DNA of 64,000 nt from Streptomyces diastaticus subsp. diastaticus (GCF_011170125.1 NZ_BLLN01000005.1:2524501-2588500), one strand, 5' to 3'. Counted from the stretch's first letter, positions 9,910-18,650 are shown. The notes: generated by a model not told the origin, from the sequence alone. A program made the numbers and translations.

Positions 9910-11220
9910 TCAGCCGACGGCCTTCTTGACGCGCTCGTCCGTGGTGTTCCACGCGTCGTCGGGGGTCTTGTTCTGCGACTCGATCAGCGTCAGGCCCTGG
10001 GAGAAGATGTCCTTGATGGTGCCGTCCTTGCGGCCGAGCACCTGCTCCTCGGGGACCTCCCGGGCCGCGGCGCCGAAGATCTCCCCGATCGGCGCGTCGT
10101 TGAAGTACTCCGACTTGGTGCCGGCGACCTCAGGGGATTCCAGGGCGGTCCGGGACGAGGGGAAGGAGCCCTGCTTCTGGAAGAGGAACGCCTGCTGCTC
10201 GGGCGCGGTGAGCCAGGCGACGAGTTCCTGGGCCTCCTTCTTGACGGGGCTGTTCTCCATCACCCCGAGGAACGAGCCGCCCCAGTTGGCGCCCTTGGGG
10301 GCCTTGGCCACGTCCCACTTGCCCTTGTTGGCCTCGCCCGCCTTCTCGCTGATGTGCGCCAGCATCCAGGCCGGGCACACGGCGGTGGCGAAGGTGCCGT
10401 TGGCGAGCCCGGGGTCCCAGCCCGGCTGGAACTGGCGGAGCTTGGCGGTGAGGCCGGACGTGGCGGCCTTCGAGGCCAGCTTCCAGGCGTCCTTCACGAC
10501 GGGGTTGTCGGCGTAGACCAGCTCCCCCTCCTTGTCGTAGAACTGCTGGGGGCCGCCGTAGATCATGGCGTTGAACAGTCCGCTGGCACTGTCCATGAAG
10601 GCGACCTTGTCGCCCTTGACGCCCTTCTTGAAGCTCTCGCCGACGGCGACGTACTTCGCCCAGTCGCCCTCCCACAACTTGGCGACCTCGTCCCGGTCGG
10701 TGGGCAGGCCCGCCTCCTCGAACTTGTCCTTGCGGTAGCAGACCGCCATCGGGCCGATGTCGGTGCCGAGGCCGATGACCTTGTCGTCGGCCGCGGTGAC
10801 CTGGCTCTGCTTCCACGGCAGGAAGTGGTCGGTCCCCTTCACGCCGGACAGGTCGGAGAACTTGTCCTTCTGGGTGTCGACCAGTTCCTTGGCCCGGCCG
10901 ATCTCTATGCCCTGGATGTCCTTCAGCCCGCTGCCGGCGGCCAGATGGGTCTGGAGCGCGGTGTAGTAGGTCTGTTCGTCGCCCGCGATCTCCGCCTCGA
11001 CGACGACGTCCGGGTTCTCCTCCATGTACTTGTCGAGCAGCCCGGCCTCCTTGAAGCCCATCACGCCGTACAGCCCCATGCTGATGGTGACCTTGCCGTC
11101 CTTCCGGCCGCCGCCGGTCCCCTCACCACCGCCTGAGCAGCCGACGAGCAACCCGAGGGCCGACACCGCGGAGATGGCGGCGACGACTCTTGTACGCGGC
11201 TTCCTGCGGGTTCTGGCCAT
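9910..11220 (-). CDS. Sugar-binding lipoprotein of the ABC importer, CebE-like
   Basis: Extracellular solute-binding protein of 436 residues. A type II signal peptide ends in the lipobox LGLLVGC at about residue 30, followed by a Gly-rich linker, so the mature protein should be lipid-anchored outside the membrane. The rest is the SBP family 1 fold seen in cello-oligosaccharide and beta-glucoside receptors. ATG at 11220 has GGAGGA nearby. It is the first gene of the five-gene uptake and hydrolysis operon and lies directly downstream of two palindromic operators. Confidence 0.92.
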   Translation of the reverse strand: MARTRRKPRTRVVAAISAVSALGLLVGCSGGGEGTGGGRKDGKVTISMGLYGVMGFKEAGLLDKYMEENPDVVVEAEIAGDEQTYYTALQTHLAAGSGLKDIQGIEIGRAKELVDTQKDKFSDLSGVKGTDHFLPWKQSQVTAADDKVIGLGTDIGPMAVCYRKDKFEEAGLPTDRDEVAKLWEGDWAKYVAVGESFKKGVKGDKVAFMDSASGLFNAMIYGGPQQFYDKEGELVYADNPVVKDAWKLASKAATSGLTAKLRQFQPGWDPGLANGTFATAVCPAWMLAHISEKAGEANKGKWDVAKAPKGANWGGSFLGVMENSPVKKEAQELVAWLTAPEQQAFLFQKQGSFPSSRTALESPEVAGTKSEYFNDAPIGEIFGAAAREVPEEQVLGRKDGTIKDIFSQGLTLIESQNKTPDDAWNTTDERVKKAVG

Positions 11221-11294
11221 GTAGTCCTCCTCAGCGGCGCTCGCGCACCGGGGTTCGAGCCCGCGTAGCTGTCCCGCAGGGCCGATTTGCGTGG

Positions 11295-11308
11295 TGGGTA
11301 CGTTCCCA
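11295..11308. promoter_or_regulatory. CebR-like operator, copy 1
   Basis: TGGGTACGTTCCCA is one mismatch from the perfect palindrome TGGGAACGTTCCCA and resembles the CebR box TGGGAGCGCTCCCA of Streptomyces. It lies 75 bases upstream of the binding-protein start and close to a divergent LacI-family gene. Confidence 0.7.
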
Positions 11309-11316
11309 AATGACGA

Positions 11317-11330
11317 TGGGAACGTGCCCA
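11317..11330. promoter_or_regulatory. CebR-like operator, copy 2
   Basis: TGGGAACGTGCCCA, again one mismatch from TGGGAACGTTCCCA. Its centre is 22 bp from that of copy 1, two helical turns, so both sites face the same side of the DNA and two repressor dimers could bind side by side. Confidence 0.7.
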
Positions 11331-11537
11331 CTCCGGGAGCTCGAAGACTGGCCGCCACCGAAAGGCTCTGTCAAGAAGTTGACGCGACTTTGTTTCGGGA
11401 GGATGTCCGTCCGCCACCCTCCGGCCCCCTCGCCCGCAGGGGCGTTCTGGCAGAATGCGCAGGCGAACGGCGGCAGGTCACGGCCAGGCCCCGCCCGGCG
11501 GATCACGGTCTGACCGACCTGGCGCGAGGGAGGCTTC

Positions 11538-12554
11538 ATGGGCAGCAGGCAACGCCCGACGATCAAGACCGTCGCCGCGCGTGCGGGCGTGGGACGGACC
11601 ACGGTGTCCCGCGTCATCAACGGTTCGGAGCTGGTCAGCGACGAGGCCAGGTCGGCCGTGCTCGCCGCCATCGCGGAGCTGAACTACGTGCCCAACTCGG
11701 TCGCCCGGGGGCTGGTGACCAGCAGGACGGACTCCGTCGCCCTGGTCATCCCCGAGTCGGAGAGCCGGCTGGGCTCGGAGCCCTACTTCTCCGCCGTCAT
11801 CCGCGGCGTCAGCACCGGTCTCACCGAGCGGCGGATCCAGCTCCAACTGGTCCTCGTACGCGACCAGGCCGAGCGCGACCAGCTCACCGAGTCGGTCGCC
11901 GAGCGCCGGGTGGACGGGGTGCTGCTGGTCTCGGTGCACGAGCACGACCCGCTGCCGGGCCTGCTGGAGAACATGGGGCTGCCCACCGTCCTCGCCGGCC
12001 GGCGCGCCCACGGCGAGCCGCTCAGCCATGTCCGCGCCGACAACGAGGGCGGCGCCGCGGCGGCCGTCGCCCACTTGGTGGCCCGGGGGCGGCGGCGGGT
12101 CGCCACCATCAGCGGCCCCCTCGACATGGACGTGTCGCGCAGTCGCCTCGACGGCTGGCGGGACGCCCTGCGCGGCGAGGGCGTCGAGGCGGCGGAGACG
12201 CTGGTGGCCTCCGCCGACTTCACCGAGGCCGGCGGCGAGGCCGCGATGCGTTCACTACTTGAACGCGAGCCGGGTCTGGACGCGGTGTTCGCCGCCTCGG
12301 ACGTCATGGCGGCCGGCGCGCTGGTGGAACTGCGCCGCCAGGGCCGGCGGGTCCCCGACGACGTGGCGGTGATCGGCTTCGACGACTCCGTCGTCGCCCG
12401 GCACAGCAACCCGCCCCTCACCAGCGTGCGCCAGCCGGTCGAGGCGATCGGCCGCACGATGGCCCGGATCCTCCTGGCGGAGATCGACGACCCCGGTCAG
12501 CCCCGGCAGCACGTCGTCCTGCCGACGGAACTCGTCGTACGGGAGTCGTCCTGA
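11538..12554 (+). CDS. LacI-family sugar-responsive repressor, CebR-like
   Basis: Regulator of 338 residues. The N-terminal helix-turn-helix reads TIKTVAARAGVGRTTVSRVI, followed by the hinge LNYVPNSVARGL and a periplasmic-binding-protein-like sugar domain to the end. ATG at 11538 follows GAGGGAGG. It is transcribed away from the beta-glucoside operon and is the obvious ligand of the two operators upstream of that operon. Near codon 240 the run TCA CTA CTT stands out from otherwise G/C-ending codons and lies inside a 19-base inverted repeat. Confidence 0.93.
   Translation: MGSRQRPTIKTVAARAGVGRTTVSRVINGSELVSDEARSAVLAAIAELNYVPNSVARGLVTSRTDSVALVIPESESRLGSEPYFSAVIRGVSTGLTERRIQLQLVLVRDQAERDQLTESVAERRVDGVLLVSVHEHDPLPGLLENMGLPTVLAGRRAHGEPLSHVRADNEGGAAAAVAHLVARGRRRVATISGPLDMDVSRSRLDGWRDALRGEGVEAAETLVASADFTEAGGEAAMRSLLEREPGLDAVFAASDVMAAGALVELRRQGRRVPDDVAVIGFDDSVVARHSNPPLTSVRQPVEAIGRTMARILLAEIDDPGQPRQHVVLPTELVVRESS
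12248..12266. repeat. Inverted repeat inside the lacI-type gene
   Basis: GCGTTCA, spacer CTACT, TGAACGC: 7-bp perfect arms within the coding sequence, built partly from codons (TCA, CTA, CTT) rare in this genome. Could be a protein-binding site or chance. Confidence 0.35.
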
Positions 12555-13089
12555 CTCCGCCCCGTGGCGGGTGGGCGGCGGGCCGGCCCCCACGACTCGG
12601 CTGATCCGCAGGCGGCTTCCAGGGCAGGCGCAGGCGCCTCGGGCGCCCAGGTTTCGGCCGCCCAGGTTGCGGGCGTCCGGGCCTCGGCCGCGACGCCCGC
12701 CAGGCCGGGGCGGGCAGGTGGACGGGCGGGTGGGCCACGGCCGCCTGGACGCGCCGCGGCCCAACTCGGCCGTGGGCCGGTGGACCGGCGGACCGGTGGG
12801 CCGGTGGGCCGGTGGACCGGTGGACCGGTGGACCGGTGGACCGGTCCACCGGTGGGCCGTGAACCGGCCAGAGCGGCCGTAGCCGGCCCGGGCGTGCGTT
12901 CCCTTGCTCGGCCATGCCCATACAGTCCTGCCGCCCTCCACGGCAACCCCCGTGAACAAAGGGGCCGAACTTTAGCGCTCCGAACGCAAGTACCCCTGGA
13001 AAATGCCAGAACTTCCCCAAGCCTCCACCACCATGCGTAGCCTCTTGCTCACACCCCAGCCGCACCCCACGTCCGGGAGGAACCCCCGC
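12555..13089. other. Intergenic region with 8-bp tandem repeats, no gene seen
   Basis: A 535-base gap between the LacI-type gene and the Roadblock operon. It contains the tandem array at 12772-12859 and, before it, loosely repeated GCCCAGGTT motifs near 12640-12680. Open frames through the array encode only repeat-derived Gly/Pro/Arg/Trp peptides and are not credible genes. The last 80 bases are less GC-rich and probably hold the promoter of the downstream operon. Confidence 0.6.
12772..12859. repeat. Tandem array of eleven 8-bp units
   Basis: Eleven contiguous units of consensus GTGGACCG. The order is GTGGGCCG, GTGGACCG, GCGGACCG, GTGGGCCG twice, GTGGACCG four times, GTCCACCG, GTGGGCCG. The tenth unit is inverted at its centre, creating the palindrome CCGGTGGACCGGTCCACCGG that could extrude as a hairpin. 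Confidence 0.85.
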
Positions 13090-13500
13090 ATGCCCGGAAT
13101 CGACGAGTGCCTGCTCGACATCATGAAACTCCCCGGCGCCCGCGGCGCGGCCGTCGTCGACTGGACGAGCGGCCTCGCCCTGGGCACCATCGGCGAGTCC
13201 CCGCACGACGACCACGAGGCGACCGCCGCCGAGACCGCCGAGGTCGCCCGCATGGCCGCCGAACAGCCCGCCTTCGCCCAGGACTCGGTACGTGCCGCGG
13301 CCTCCCCCGAGGGGGCCGCGGACGGGGGCGTGGAGGACGTCATCGTCACCTCCCGGGCCGGGTACCACATCCTCCGTTTCGTCGAGACCGACTTCGACAG
13401 CAGCGTCTTCGTCCACCTGTGGCTGCACCGCTCCGAGGGCAATCTGGCGCTCGCCAGGATCCGCCTCGGCGAACTGGCGGATCGGCTGGTCCTGGCATGA
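13090..13500 (+). CDS. Roadblock/LC7-family protein A
   Basis: Protein of 136 residues with the Roadblock fold signature GARGAAVVDWTSGLALG near the N terminus and a C-terminal helix LALARIRLGELADRL. Roadblock proteins are regulatory partners of small GTPases or form sensor scaffolds (family knowledge). ATG at 13090 follows GGGAGGA. Its stop overlaps the next start as ATGA, so it opens a tightly coupled four-gene operon. An acidic and Ala-rich insertion (about residues 36-75) separates the two conserved halves. Confidence 0.8.
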   Translation: MPGIDECLLDIMKLPGARGAAVVDWTSGLALGTIGESPHDDHEATAAETAEVARMAAEQPAFAQDSVRAAASPEGAADGGVEDVIVTSRAGYHILRFVETDFDSSVFVHLWLHRSEGNLALARIRLGELADRLVLA

Positions 13501-14300
13501 CCTCCGCCGGCTCCTCCACCGCGGCGTTACCCCCGCTCTCCCCGATGCTCCGGCGGCTCGCCGACGAGCGGGCCACCGGGGCGCTCATGCGGGACCGGGG
13601 CACGCTCTACCTGGCGGACGGCCAGGTGGTGCACGCGGAGTCCCCGGCGACCCCGGGCATCGACGTCCTGCTGACGGCCGGCGGCACGCTGGCCAGGGCG
13701 GGCTGGTGGGAGGCGGTGGCGGCCGCCGGGGCGCGGCAGCGCGTCGCGGCGTACCTGGTGGACAGCGGTCGGGTGCCGGGGGGCGCGCTGGAACTCTGCC
13801 ACCTCGGCGCCCTGTACGACGCCGCCTTCTTCGCCCTGGCCCCCACCAGCACCCCGGCCCGCTTCCGGTACGGCGTCTCGCACTGGATCGGCCCGGTGCA
13901 CCCGGTCCCGGCCCGCTCGGTGGAGCGCGAGACACTGCGCCGCCGCGAACTGCTGGACCGGATCTGGCCGGACGCCGCGGTCGACACCGCGCCCCTGGCC
14001 CGCCTCACCGACGGGGCCGACCTGCCTCTGACGCCGCGCCGCCGCGCGGTCCTGGAGGCGGTCGACGGCACCCGGACGGCAGCCGCGATCGCCCTCGGAC
14101 TGGGCCGCTCCGCCTTCCACACGCTGATCGACGTACGGCGGCTGGCGGCGGCGGGCGCGCTGGACGCCGTCCGGTCGTACGGCCGTCCCGAGGACGCCTC
14201 GCCCGGCGCGCACGCCGGGGCGCCCGTCCTCCCCGAGGTGACGCCCGATCCGGACATCGCCCTGCTGCGCCGGCTCCGAGACGCCCTGGAGGTCCTGTGA
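13497..14300 (+). CDS. PATAN/DUF4388-like protein with C-terminal winged-helix-like region
   Basis: Protein of 267 residues. Residues about 28-70 resemble the PATAN (DUF4388) module: GALMRDRGTLYLADGQVVHA followed by a small-residue segment. The C-terminal part, RRAVLEAVDGTRTAAAIALG and onward, looks like a winged helix. PATAN proteins often sit with Roadblock proteins in two-component or GTPase circuits. The start ATG overlaps the preceding stop, and the next Roadblock gene follows. No catalytic motif is visible; a scaffold or transcriptional role is inferred. Confidence 0.65.
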   Translation: MTSAGSSTAALPPLSPMLRRLADERATGALMRDRGTLYLADGQVVHAESPATPGIDVLLTAGGTLARAGWWEAVAAAGARQRVAAYLVDSGRVPGGALELCHLGALYDAAFFALAPTSTPARFRYGVSHWIGPVHPVPARSVERETLRRRELLDRIWPDAAVDTAPLARLTDGADLPLTPRRRAVLEAVDGTRTAAAIALGLGRSAFHTLIDVRRLAAAGALDAVRSYGRPEDASPGAHAGAPVLPEVTPDPDIALLRRLRDALEVL

Positions 14301-14338
14301 TACGCGCGCGCCGACAGCGTGCCGAGAGGAGACAACTG

Positions 14339-14848
14339 ATGGCCGCCGAGCGGGAAGTCCTCGACGAACTCCAGCGGCTGCGGGCCCGTGTCCCGCTGCT
14401 CTCGGGCGCCCTGGCGGCCTCGGCCGACGGCCTGGTCCTGGCCCAGGACACCGCCGGGACCGAGGCGGAGAGCCTCGCCGCCCTGACCGCCGCCGCCCTC
14501 GGCGTGGCGGTCCGCCTGACCGACGCCACCGGCCGCGGCTCCTTCCGTGAACTCCTGGTCCGCGGCGAGCAGGGCTACGTGGCGACGTACGCGGCGGGCT
14601 CCTCGGCGGTGCTGACCCTGCTCGCCGAGGACCGCATCAACGTGGGCCGCCTGCATCTGGAGGGCCGCCGCGCCGGAGCCCGGATCGGCGCCCTGGTCGA
14701 CGCCGCCCTGGACCGTGCGGCCACCCCGCAGCCGCCTGCCGAGTACCCCCGCGTCCGGCCTCCGGCCCGCCCGGTCGCTCCCCCGCCGCCGCCCCCGGCG
14801 GGCGCGTCCCCCGGCACGCCCGGCAGCCTGCCCCGGCGCCCCGTATGA
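14339..14848 (+). CDS. Roadblock/LC7-family protein B
   Basis: Protein of 169 residues. The conserved part VPLLSGALAASADGLVLAQD to about residue 115 is the Roadblock fold. The last 45 residues are a Pro-rich tail (PPPPPPAG), likely disordered. ATG at 14339 follows GAGAGGAG; a GTG at 14297 that overlaps the previous TGA is an alternative start adding 14 basic residues. Third gene of the Roadblock/PATAN operon. Confidence 0.72.
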   Translation: MAAEREVLDELQRLRARVPLLSGALAASADGLVLAQDTAGTEAESLAALTAAALGVAVRLTDATGRGSFRELLVRGEQGYVATYAAGSSAVLTLLAEDRINVGRLHLEGRRAGARIGALVDAALDRAATPQPPAEYPRVRPPARPVAPPPPPPAGASPGTPGSLPRRPV

Positions 14849-14958
14849 CCCCGCCCCGTACCAGAGCCACATCCGAGCCCCCGGCCACCGCGGCCGGCGG
14901 CGCAGCACGCAAGCGATCCACCCAAGGCAAGCAACCGAGGAAGAAGAGGACTGCACCC

Positions 14959-15333
14959 ATGGCGAACACCGAAACGTCCCTCAAGGAAGCGATGAGCGTC
15001 ATCGAGGGCGCCACCGGCGTCGCCCTCGTCGACTACACGAGCGGCATGGCGCTGGGCACTCTCGGCGGCGGCAAGGACTTCAACCTGGAGGTCGCGGCGG
15101 CGGGGAACACCGACGTGGTCCGCGCCAAGCTCCGCACCATGGAGCACCTGGGGCTGAAGGAGGAGATCGAGGACATCCTCATCACCCTCGGCGGCCAGTA
15201 CCACCTGATCCGCCTGCTCAAGTCCCGGGGCGGCAACGGCCTCTTCCTCTACCTGGTGCTGGACGCCGGCCGCGCCAACCTGGCGATGGCCCGCCACCAG
15301 CTCCGCCGGATCGAGTCCGAACTGGAGGTCTGA
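14959..15333 (+). CDS. Roadblock/LC7-family protein C
   Basis: Compact Roadblock protein of 124 residues. GATGVALVDYTSGMALG is nearly the same as the matching motif of protein A, and the C-terminal helix ANLAMARHQLRRIESEL is strongly conserved, suggesting A and C are paralogues. ATG at 14959 follows an AAGAAGAGG stretch. A longer frame opens at 14845 but adds a low-complexity Lys/Arg/Thr leader. Last gene of the operon. Confidence 0.8.
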   Translation: MANTETSLKEAMSVIEGATGVALVDYTSGMALGTLGGGKDFNLEVAAAGNTDVVRAKLRTMEHLGLKEEIEDILITLGGQYHLIRLLKSRGGNGLFLYLVLDAGRANLAMARHQLRRIESELEV

Positions 15334-15366
15334 GCCCGTACGACGGGTACGCGTCGCCCGGCGCGG

Positions 15367-15954
15367 TCAGCGCCGCCTGCCGCCGCCCGGCGTCGCGTCC
15401 CCCGCGCGCGACCCGGTCGTCCGCAACCGGGTGGCCTTCGCGCCCAGCGGATCGCCCCCGCCCCGGCCGAGCGCGTCGGCGGTGGTCCACAGCAGGGCGT
15501 CGTGGGACTCCTCCACCCGTCCCGTCCTGCGGGCCCGCAGCCACAGCCCCGTCCCCCAGCCGGCCAGCAGCATGCCGCCGGCCGCGGGCAGGGCGAAGGC
15601 GCTGCCGAGGGCGGCGGCGAAGGCGAGCGCGAGCCACCAGGCGTGGCCGCGCCGCCAGTTGCGTACCGTCACCGAGCGGGCCTGGAGGACGTCGGAGCGG
15701 GCGGCGCGTACGGCGTGCTCGGCGAGCGCGGCGGCCCGGCCGCCGCGCACCAGGGTGACGAGGGCCGCCGCCGACAGGAACAGCAGGGCGCCCGTGAGGA
15801 CGCCGATGCGGCGGCCGGTCAGCCCGTCCGGGACCAGCCCGGCGCCCGCCGCGACCACTCCGAGCCACCACAGGGGTGCCGCTCCGGCCCGCTGGACCAC
15901 CGCCACCCGTACCAGTCCCCGTGCTCCGCCTCTCAACTCCCGCTCCTCCTTCAC
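15367..15954 (-). CDS. Small membrane protein of unknown function
   Basis: Protein of 195 residues with about three to four hydrophobic segments: near 28-48 (WWLGVVAAGAGLV), 53-68 (VLTGALLFLSAAALVTLV) and a paired stretch 105-135. Arg-rich loops suggest a cytoplasmic N terminus. The last 40 residues are charged. No family recognised. It converges on the Roadblock operon and stands alone. Confidence 0.6.
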   Translation of the reverse strand: MKEERELRGGARGLVRVAVVQRAGAAPLWWLGVVAAGAGLVPDGLTGRRIGVLTGALLFLSAAALVTLVRGGRAAALAEHAVRAARSDVLQARSVTVRNWRRGHAWWLALAFAAALGSAFALPAAGGMLLAGWGTGLWLRARRTGRVEESHDALLWTTADALGRGGGDPLGAKATRLRTTGSRAGDATPGGGRRR

Positions 15955-16042
15955 GCGTCGCCCCCGGACGCCGGGGGCCGATGTGGGCCCGGAGGTTACC
16001 GGCCTTTCCTGAGACGCGGGTGAGAAACGGTCGCCTCCGCCC

Positions 16043-16906
16043 CTACTCGGCGAACAGCCCCCGGTCGGCGGCGCGCGCGTCGAACCGCTCCAGCCGGGCC
16101 TGCGCGTCGGGGAGCGCGTCGCACATCGCCTCCAGCAGGACCCGGCCCAGCAGCATCGGCGCGCAGGCCGTGTCGAAGGCGAGCCCGGTCCCCACCGCCC
16201 CCGGGACGAGCACGTCCGATTCCGCGGCGACCGGCGCGAAGGCCGAGTCGGCCACGGTCACCACGCGCAGCCCGCGCTCCCTGGCGTACGCCAGTGCCTC
16301 GACCACCTCGCGCGGGTGGCGGGGCAGTGCGAAGCAGAGCAGGGCGGAGGCACCGGCCAGCCGGGCGGCGTCGATCCGGTCGACCAGCATGGTGCCGCCC
16401 TCGTCGAGCAGCCGTACGTCCGGGTGGACCTTGGCGGCGAAATAGGCGAAGCCGCGTGCCTGGGCGGCGGCCGCCCGCAGTCCCAGCACCGGCAGCGGCC
16501 GCGAGCCGGCCAGCAGTCGCCCGGCCCGCTCCAGCGGGCCGGGGTCGGCGAGGAAGTCGGCGAGCCGCCGCAGGTTGGCGATCTCACCCTCGACGGCCTG
16601 CTGGTACCCGTTGGCCTCGGCGGCCGCGGCGGGCGCGGCGGGCACCCGCTCACGCAGGTCGCGCCGGAGCGCCGGGTAGCCGTCGAAGCCGAGGGCGACC
16701 GCGAACCGCGTGACGGAGGGCTGGCTGACTCCGGCCAGTTCGGCCAGCTCGACGCTGGACAGGAACGGCACCTCGTCGGCGTGGCGCACCATGCAGTGGG
16801 CGATCCTGCGCTGCGTGGGCGTCAGCCGACGGCCCTCGAAGAGCCCCTGGAGCCTGCCGGCCGGGCTGTGGGTCATCTCTCGCGTCCCCTCGGAACTCGC
16901 CGCCAT
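16043..16906 (-). CDS. RpiR/MurR-family transcriptional regulator with SIS domain
   Basis: Regulator of 287 residues. Residues about 20-95 form the RpiR helix-turn-helix (VELAELAGVSQPSVTRFAVA). A SIS domain follows, about 125-265, with VLGLRAAAAQARGFAYFAAK in place of a phosphosugar loop. SIS regulators sense sugar phosphates or related metabolites. Starts at 16906 or 16876 are both possible; neither has a strong ribosome site. It is read leftward, downstream of the permease and aminotransferase genes, and could control them. Confidence 0.85.
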   Translation of the reverse strand: MAASSEGTREMTHSPAGRLQGLFEGRRLTPTQRRIAHCMVRHADEVPFLSSVELAELAGVSQPSVTRFAVALGFDGYPALRRDLRERVPAAPAAAAEANGYQQAVEGEIANLRRLADFLADPGPLERAGRLLAGSRPLPVLGLRAAAAQARGFAYFAAKVHPDVRLLDEGGTMLVDRIDAARLAGASALLCFALPRHPREVVEALAYARERGLRVVTVADSAFAPVAAESDVLVPGAVGTGLAFDTACAPMLLGRVLLEAMCDALPDAQARLERFDARAADRGLFAE

Positions 16907-17084
16907 TCATCCGTCTCGCACCGTGCATGACCCTATACAGAGCGGCTGGGGGCGCCCTCACCCCGGCCCCCCGGAGCTGCGAGCGGCGAGGCCGGCGGCA
17001 CCGGCGGGCCCTTCGGCGCTCGTGCCGTTCGGCTCAGGGGCGTCGTGGGGCCGGGGAGGTCACCGTCAGGCGGCCGGCCTGCCG

Positions 17085-18650
17085 TCAGCGGCGCAGGTGC
17101 GCCACGCCGGAGCGGACGCCCCACCGGTAGGTGGCCAGGGCGGAGAGGGCCACCGCGACCGTGTCCCAGGGCGCCGGGATCAGGTTCATCCCGCCGAAGC
17201 TGCCGAGACCTGACATGACCAGCAGCCACACGAGGTAGCCGAGGAGCCACGCGCCGGTCCGCAGCTCGGCACGGAGGTCGAGGTCACGGCGGCGCAGGAC
17301 GGCGAACAGGAGCACGGCGGCGAGCAACTCGGGCAGCGCGATCCGCAGGTTCTCCCAGTCCGACCAGTGCACAAGCTCCGAGGCGACCACGAAGCCCGCC
17401 GGCGCGATCCAGCCGAGGCCGCGGACCCAGCCCGCCAGCCGCTCGGGCGCGGCCTCCCGGAACGTGCCCGCCGCCACGGAGCACAGCGCGTAGGTCAGCA
17501 GGGCCAGGGTGCCGACCACGGTGATGAGGTCCCGCCACCCGCTGGAGGGCAGCAGGATGACGACGCTCAGCGCGAAGTTGAGAGCCATGGCCCTTCGCGG
17601 GACACCGGACCGCTCCGACACCCCGGCGAACCACCGGGGCAGCGCCTCGTTCTTGGCCACCGCGTACGTCTCCCGGCTGCCGGCGGCCACCGCCACGTAC
17701 GTCGAGCCGCCCGGTGAGAACACCGCGTCGGCATAGACGACCGCCGCCAGCCAGCTGAGGTTGAGCAGCAGGGCGAGCTCCCCGAACGGCGAGGCGAAGG
17801 TCAGCCCGCGCCAGCCGTCCCCGAGACTCTCCGTCGGAACGGCGAAGACGAACGTCAGCTGGAGCACGATGTTCAGGAGGACCGCGAGTCCGATGGCGGT
17901 GAGAACCGCGCGCGGTATGTCCCGCCGGGGGTTCTTCGCCTCGGCGGACAGCTCGATCGGTGAGGCGAAGCCGTCGATGGCGTAGATGATCCCCGCACCG
18001 GCGATCGCGGTCAGTGACGCCGACCAGCCGTAGGGGGCGAAGCCGCCGCCGGCTGAGATGTTGCCGGGGTGGAAGCTCGACACCAGCAGCGCCACGATCG
18101 TGAGCACGGGGACGAGTACCTTGACGGCGGTGACCAGCAGGTTCAGCCGGGCGAAGAGCCTGACCCCGAACCAGTTCAGGATGACGAGGACCAGCAGGAG
18201 CCCCACGCCGGCGAACCGGCCCCGGAGCGTCAGCGCCTCGTCCTCGTACAGACCCGGCAGGTAGCGGTTGGCGTACTGCACGATGGCGGAGGCCTGGGCG
18301 GCCATGGTGCTGGCGACCGCGAGGAGCATGGTCCAGCCGATGAGAGTGCCCGCGAGGGGTCCGTTCGCGATGAACGGCCACCGCACCATGCCGCCGGCCT
18401 CGGGCCTGCCGGCGCCCAGTTCGATGAGGACCAGGGCGACCAGCGTCAGCGCGGCACCACCGATCACCCAGGAGATCACGGCCGCGGGGCCGGCCGCCTG
18501 GGCGCCGTAGAACGAGCCGAAGAGCCAGCCCGAACCGATGATGCCGCCGCACGCCACGCCTGTCAGGCTCCAGTAGCCGAGATCGCGCTTCAGGTTGGCG
18601 TCCTGCCCGGGCTCCGGCCGGGTGTCAGGGCCCGTCGCGGTGGCCGTCAC
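17085..18650 (-). CDS. APC-family amino acid permease
   Basis: Transporter of 521 residues with about 12 to 14 helices. The first helix contains GVACGGIIGSGWLFGSFYGAQ, the APC substrate motif in GIIGSG form. GTG at 18650 is preceded by GGAGGTG. It is the third gene of a leftward run with an ATP-grasp ligase and an aminotransferase, so it may import or export an amino acid used in the cluster. I place it at the left edge of the biosynthetic region with modest confidence. Confidence 0.85.
   Translation of the reverse strand: MTATATGPDTRPEPGQDANLKRDLGYWSLTGVACGGIIGSGWLFGSFYGAQAAGPAAVISWVIGGAALTLVALVLIELGAGRPEAGGMVRWPFIANGPLAGTLIGWTMLLAVASTMAAQASAIVQYANRYLPGLYEDEALTLRGRFAGVGLLLVLVILNWFGVRLFARLNLLVTAVKVLVPVLTIVALLVSSFHPGNISAGGGFAPYGWSASLTAIAGAGIIYAIDGFASPIELSAEAKNPRRDIPRAVLTAIGLAVLLNIVLQLTFVFAVPTESLGDGWRGLTFASPFGELALLLNLSWLAAVVYADAVFSPGGSTYVAVAAGSRETYAVAKNEALPRWFAGVSERSGVPRRAMALNFALSVVILLPSSGWRDLITVVGTLALLTYALCSVAAGTFREAAPERLAGWVRGLGWIAPAGFVVASELVHWSDWENLRIALPELLAAVLLFAVLRRRDLDLRAELRTGAWLLGYLVWLLVMSGLGSFGGMNLIPAPWDTVAVALSALATYRWGVRSGVAHLRR

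Larger units (their letters stand above)
11221..11537. other. Divergent regulatory region between sugar operon and lacI-type gene
   Basis: Intergenic stretch of 317 bases holding the start regions of the leftward binding-protein gene and the rightward LacI-type gene. It contains two 14-bp palindromes at 11295 and 11317 on the binding-protein side. A TTGACG hexamer at 11379-11384 is a possible -35 for the regulator, with no convincing -10. No protein gene is supported here. Confidence 0.7.

Noticed and set aside
12772..12859. CRISPR array
   Set aside because: Units are 8 bp and contiguous with no spacers; no cas genes nearby.
12571..12882. 103-codon plus-strand frame through the tandem repeat
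   Set aside because: Its sequence is produced by the 8-bp repeat and has no start signal or family.
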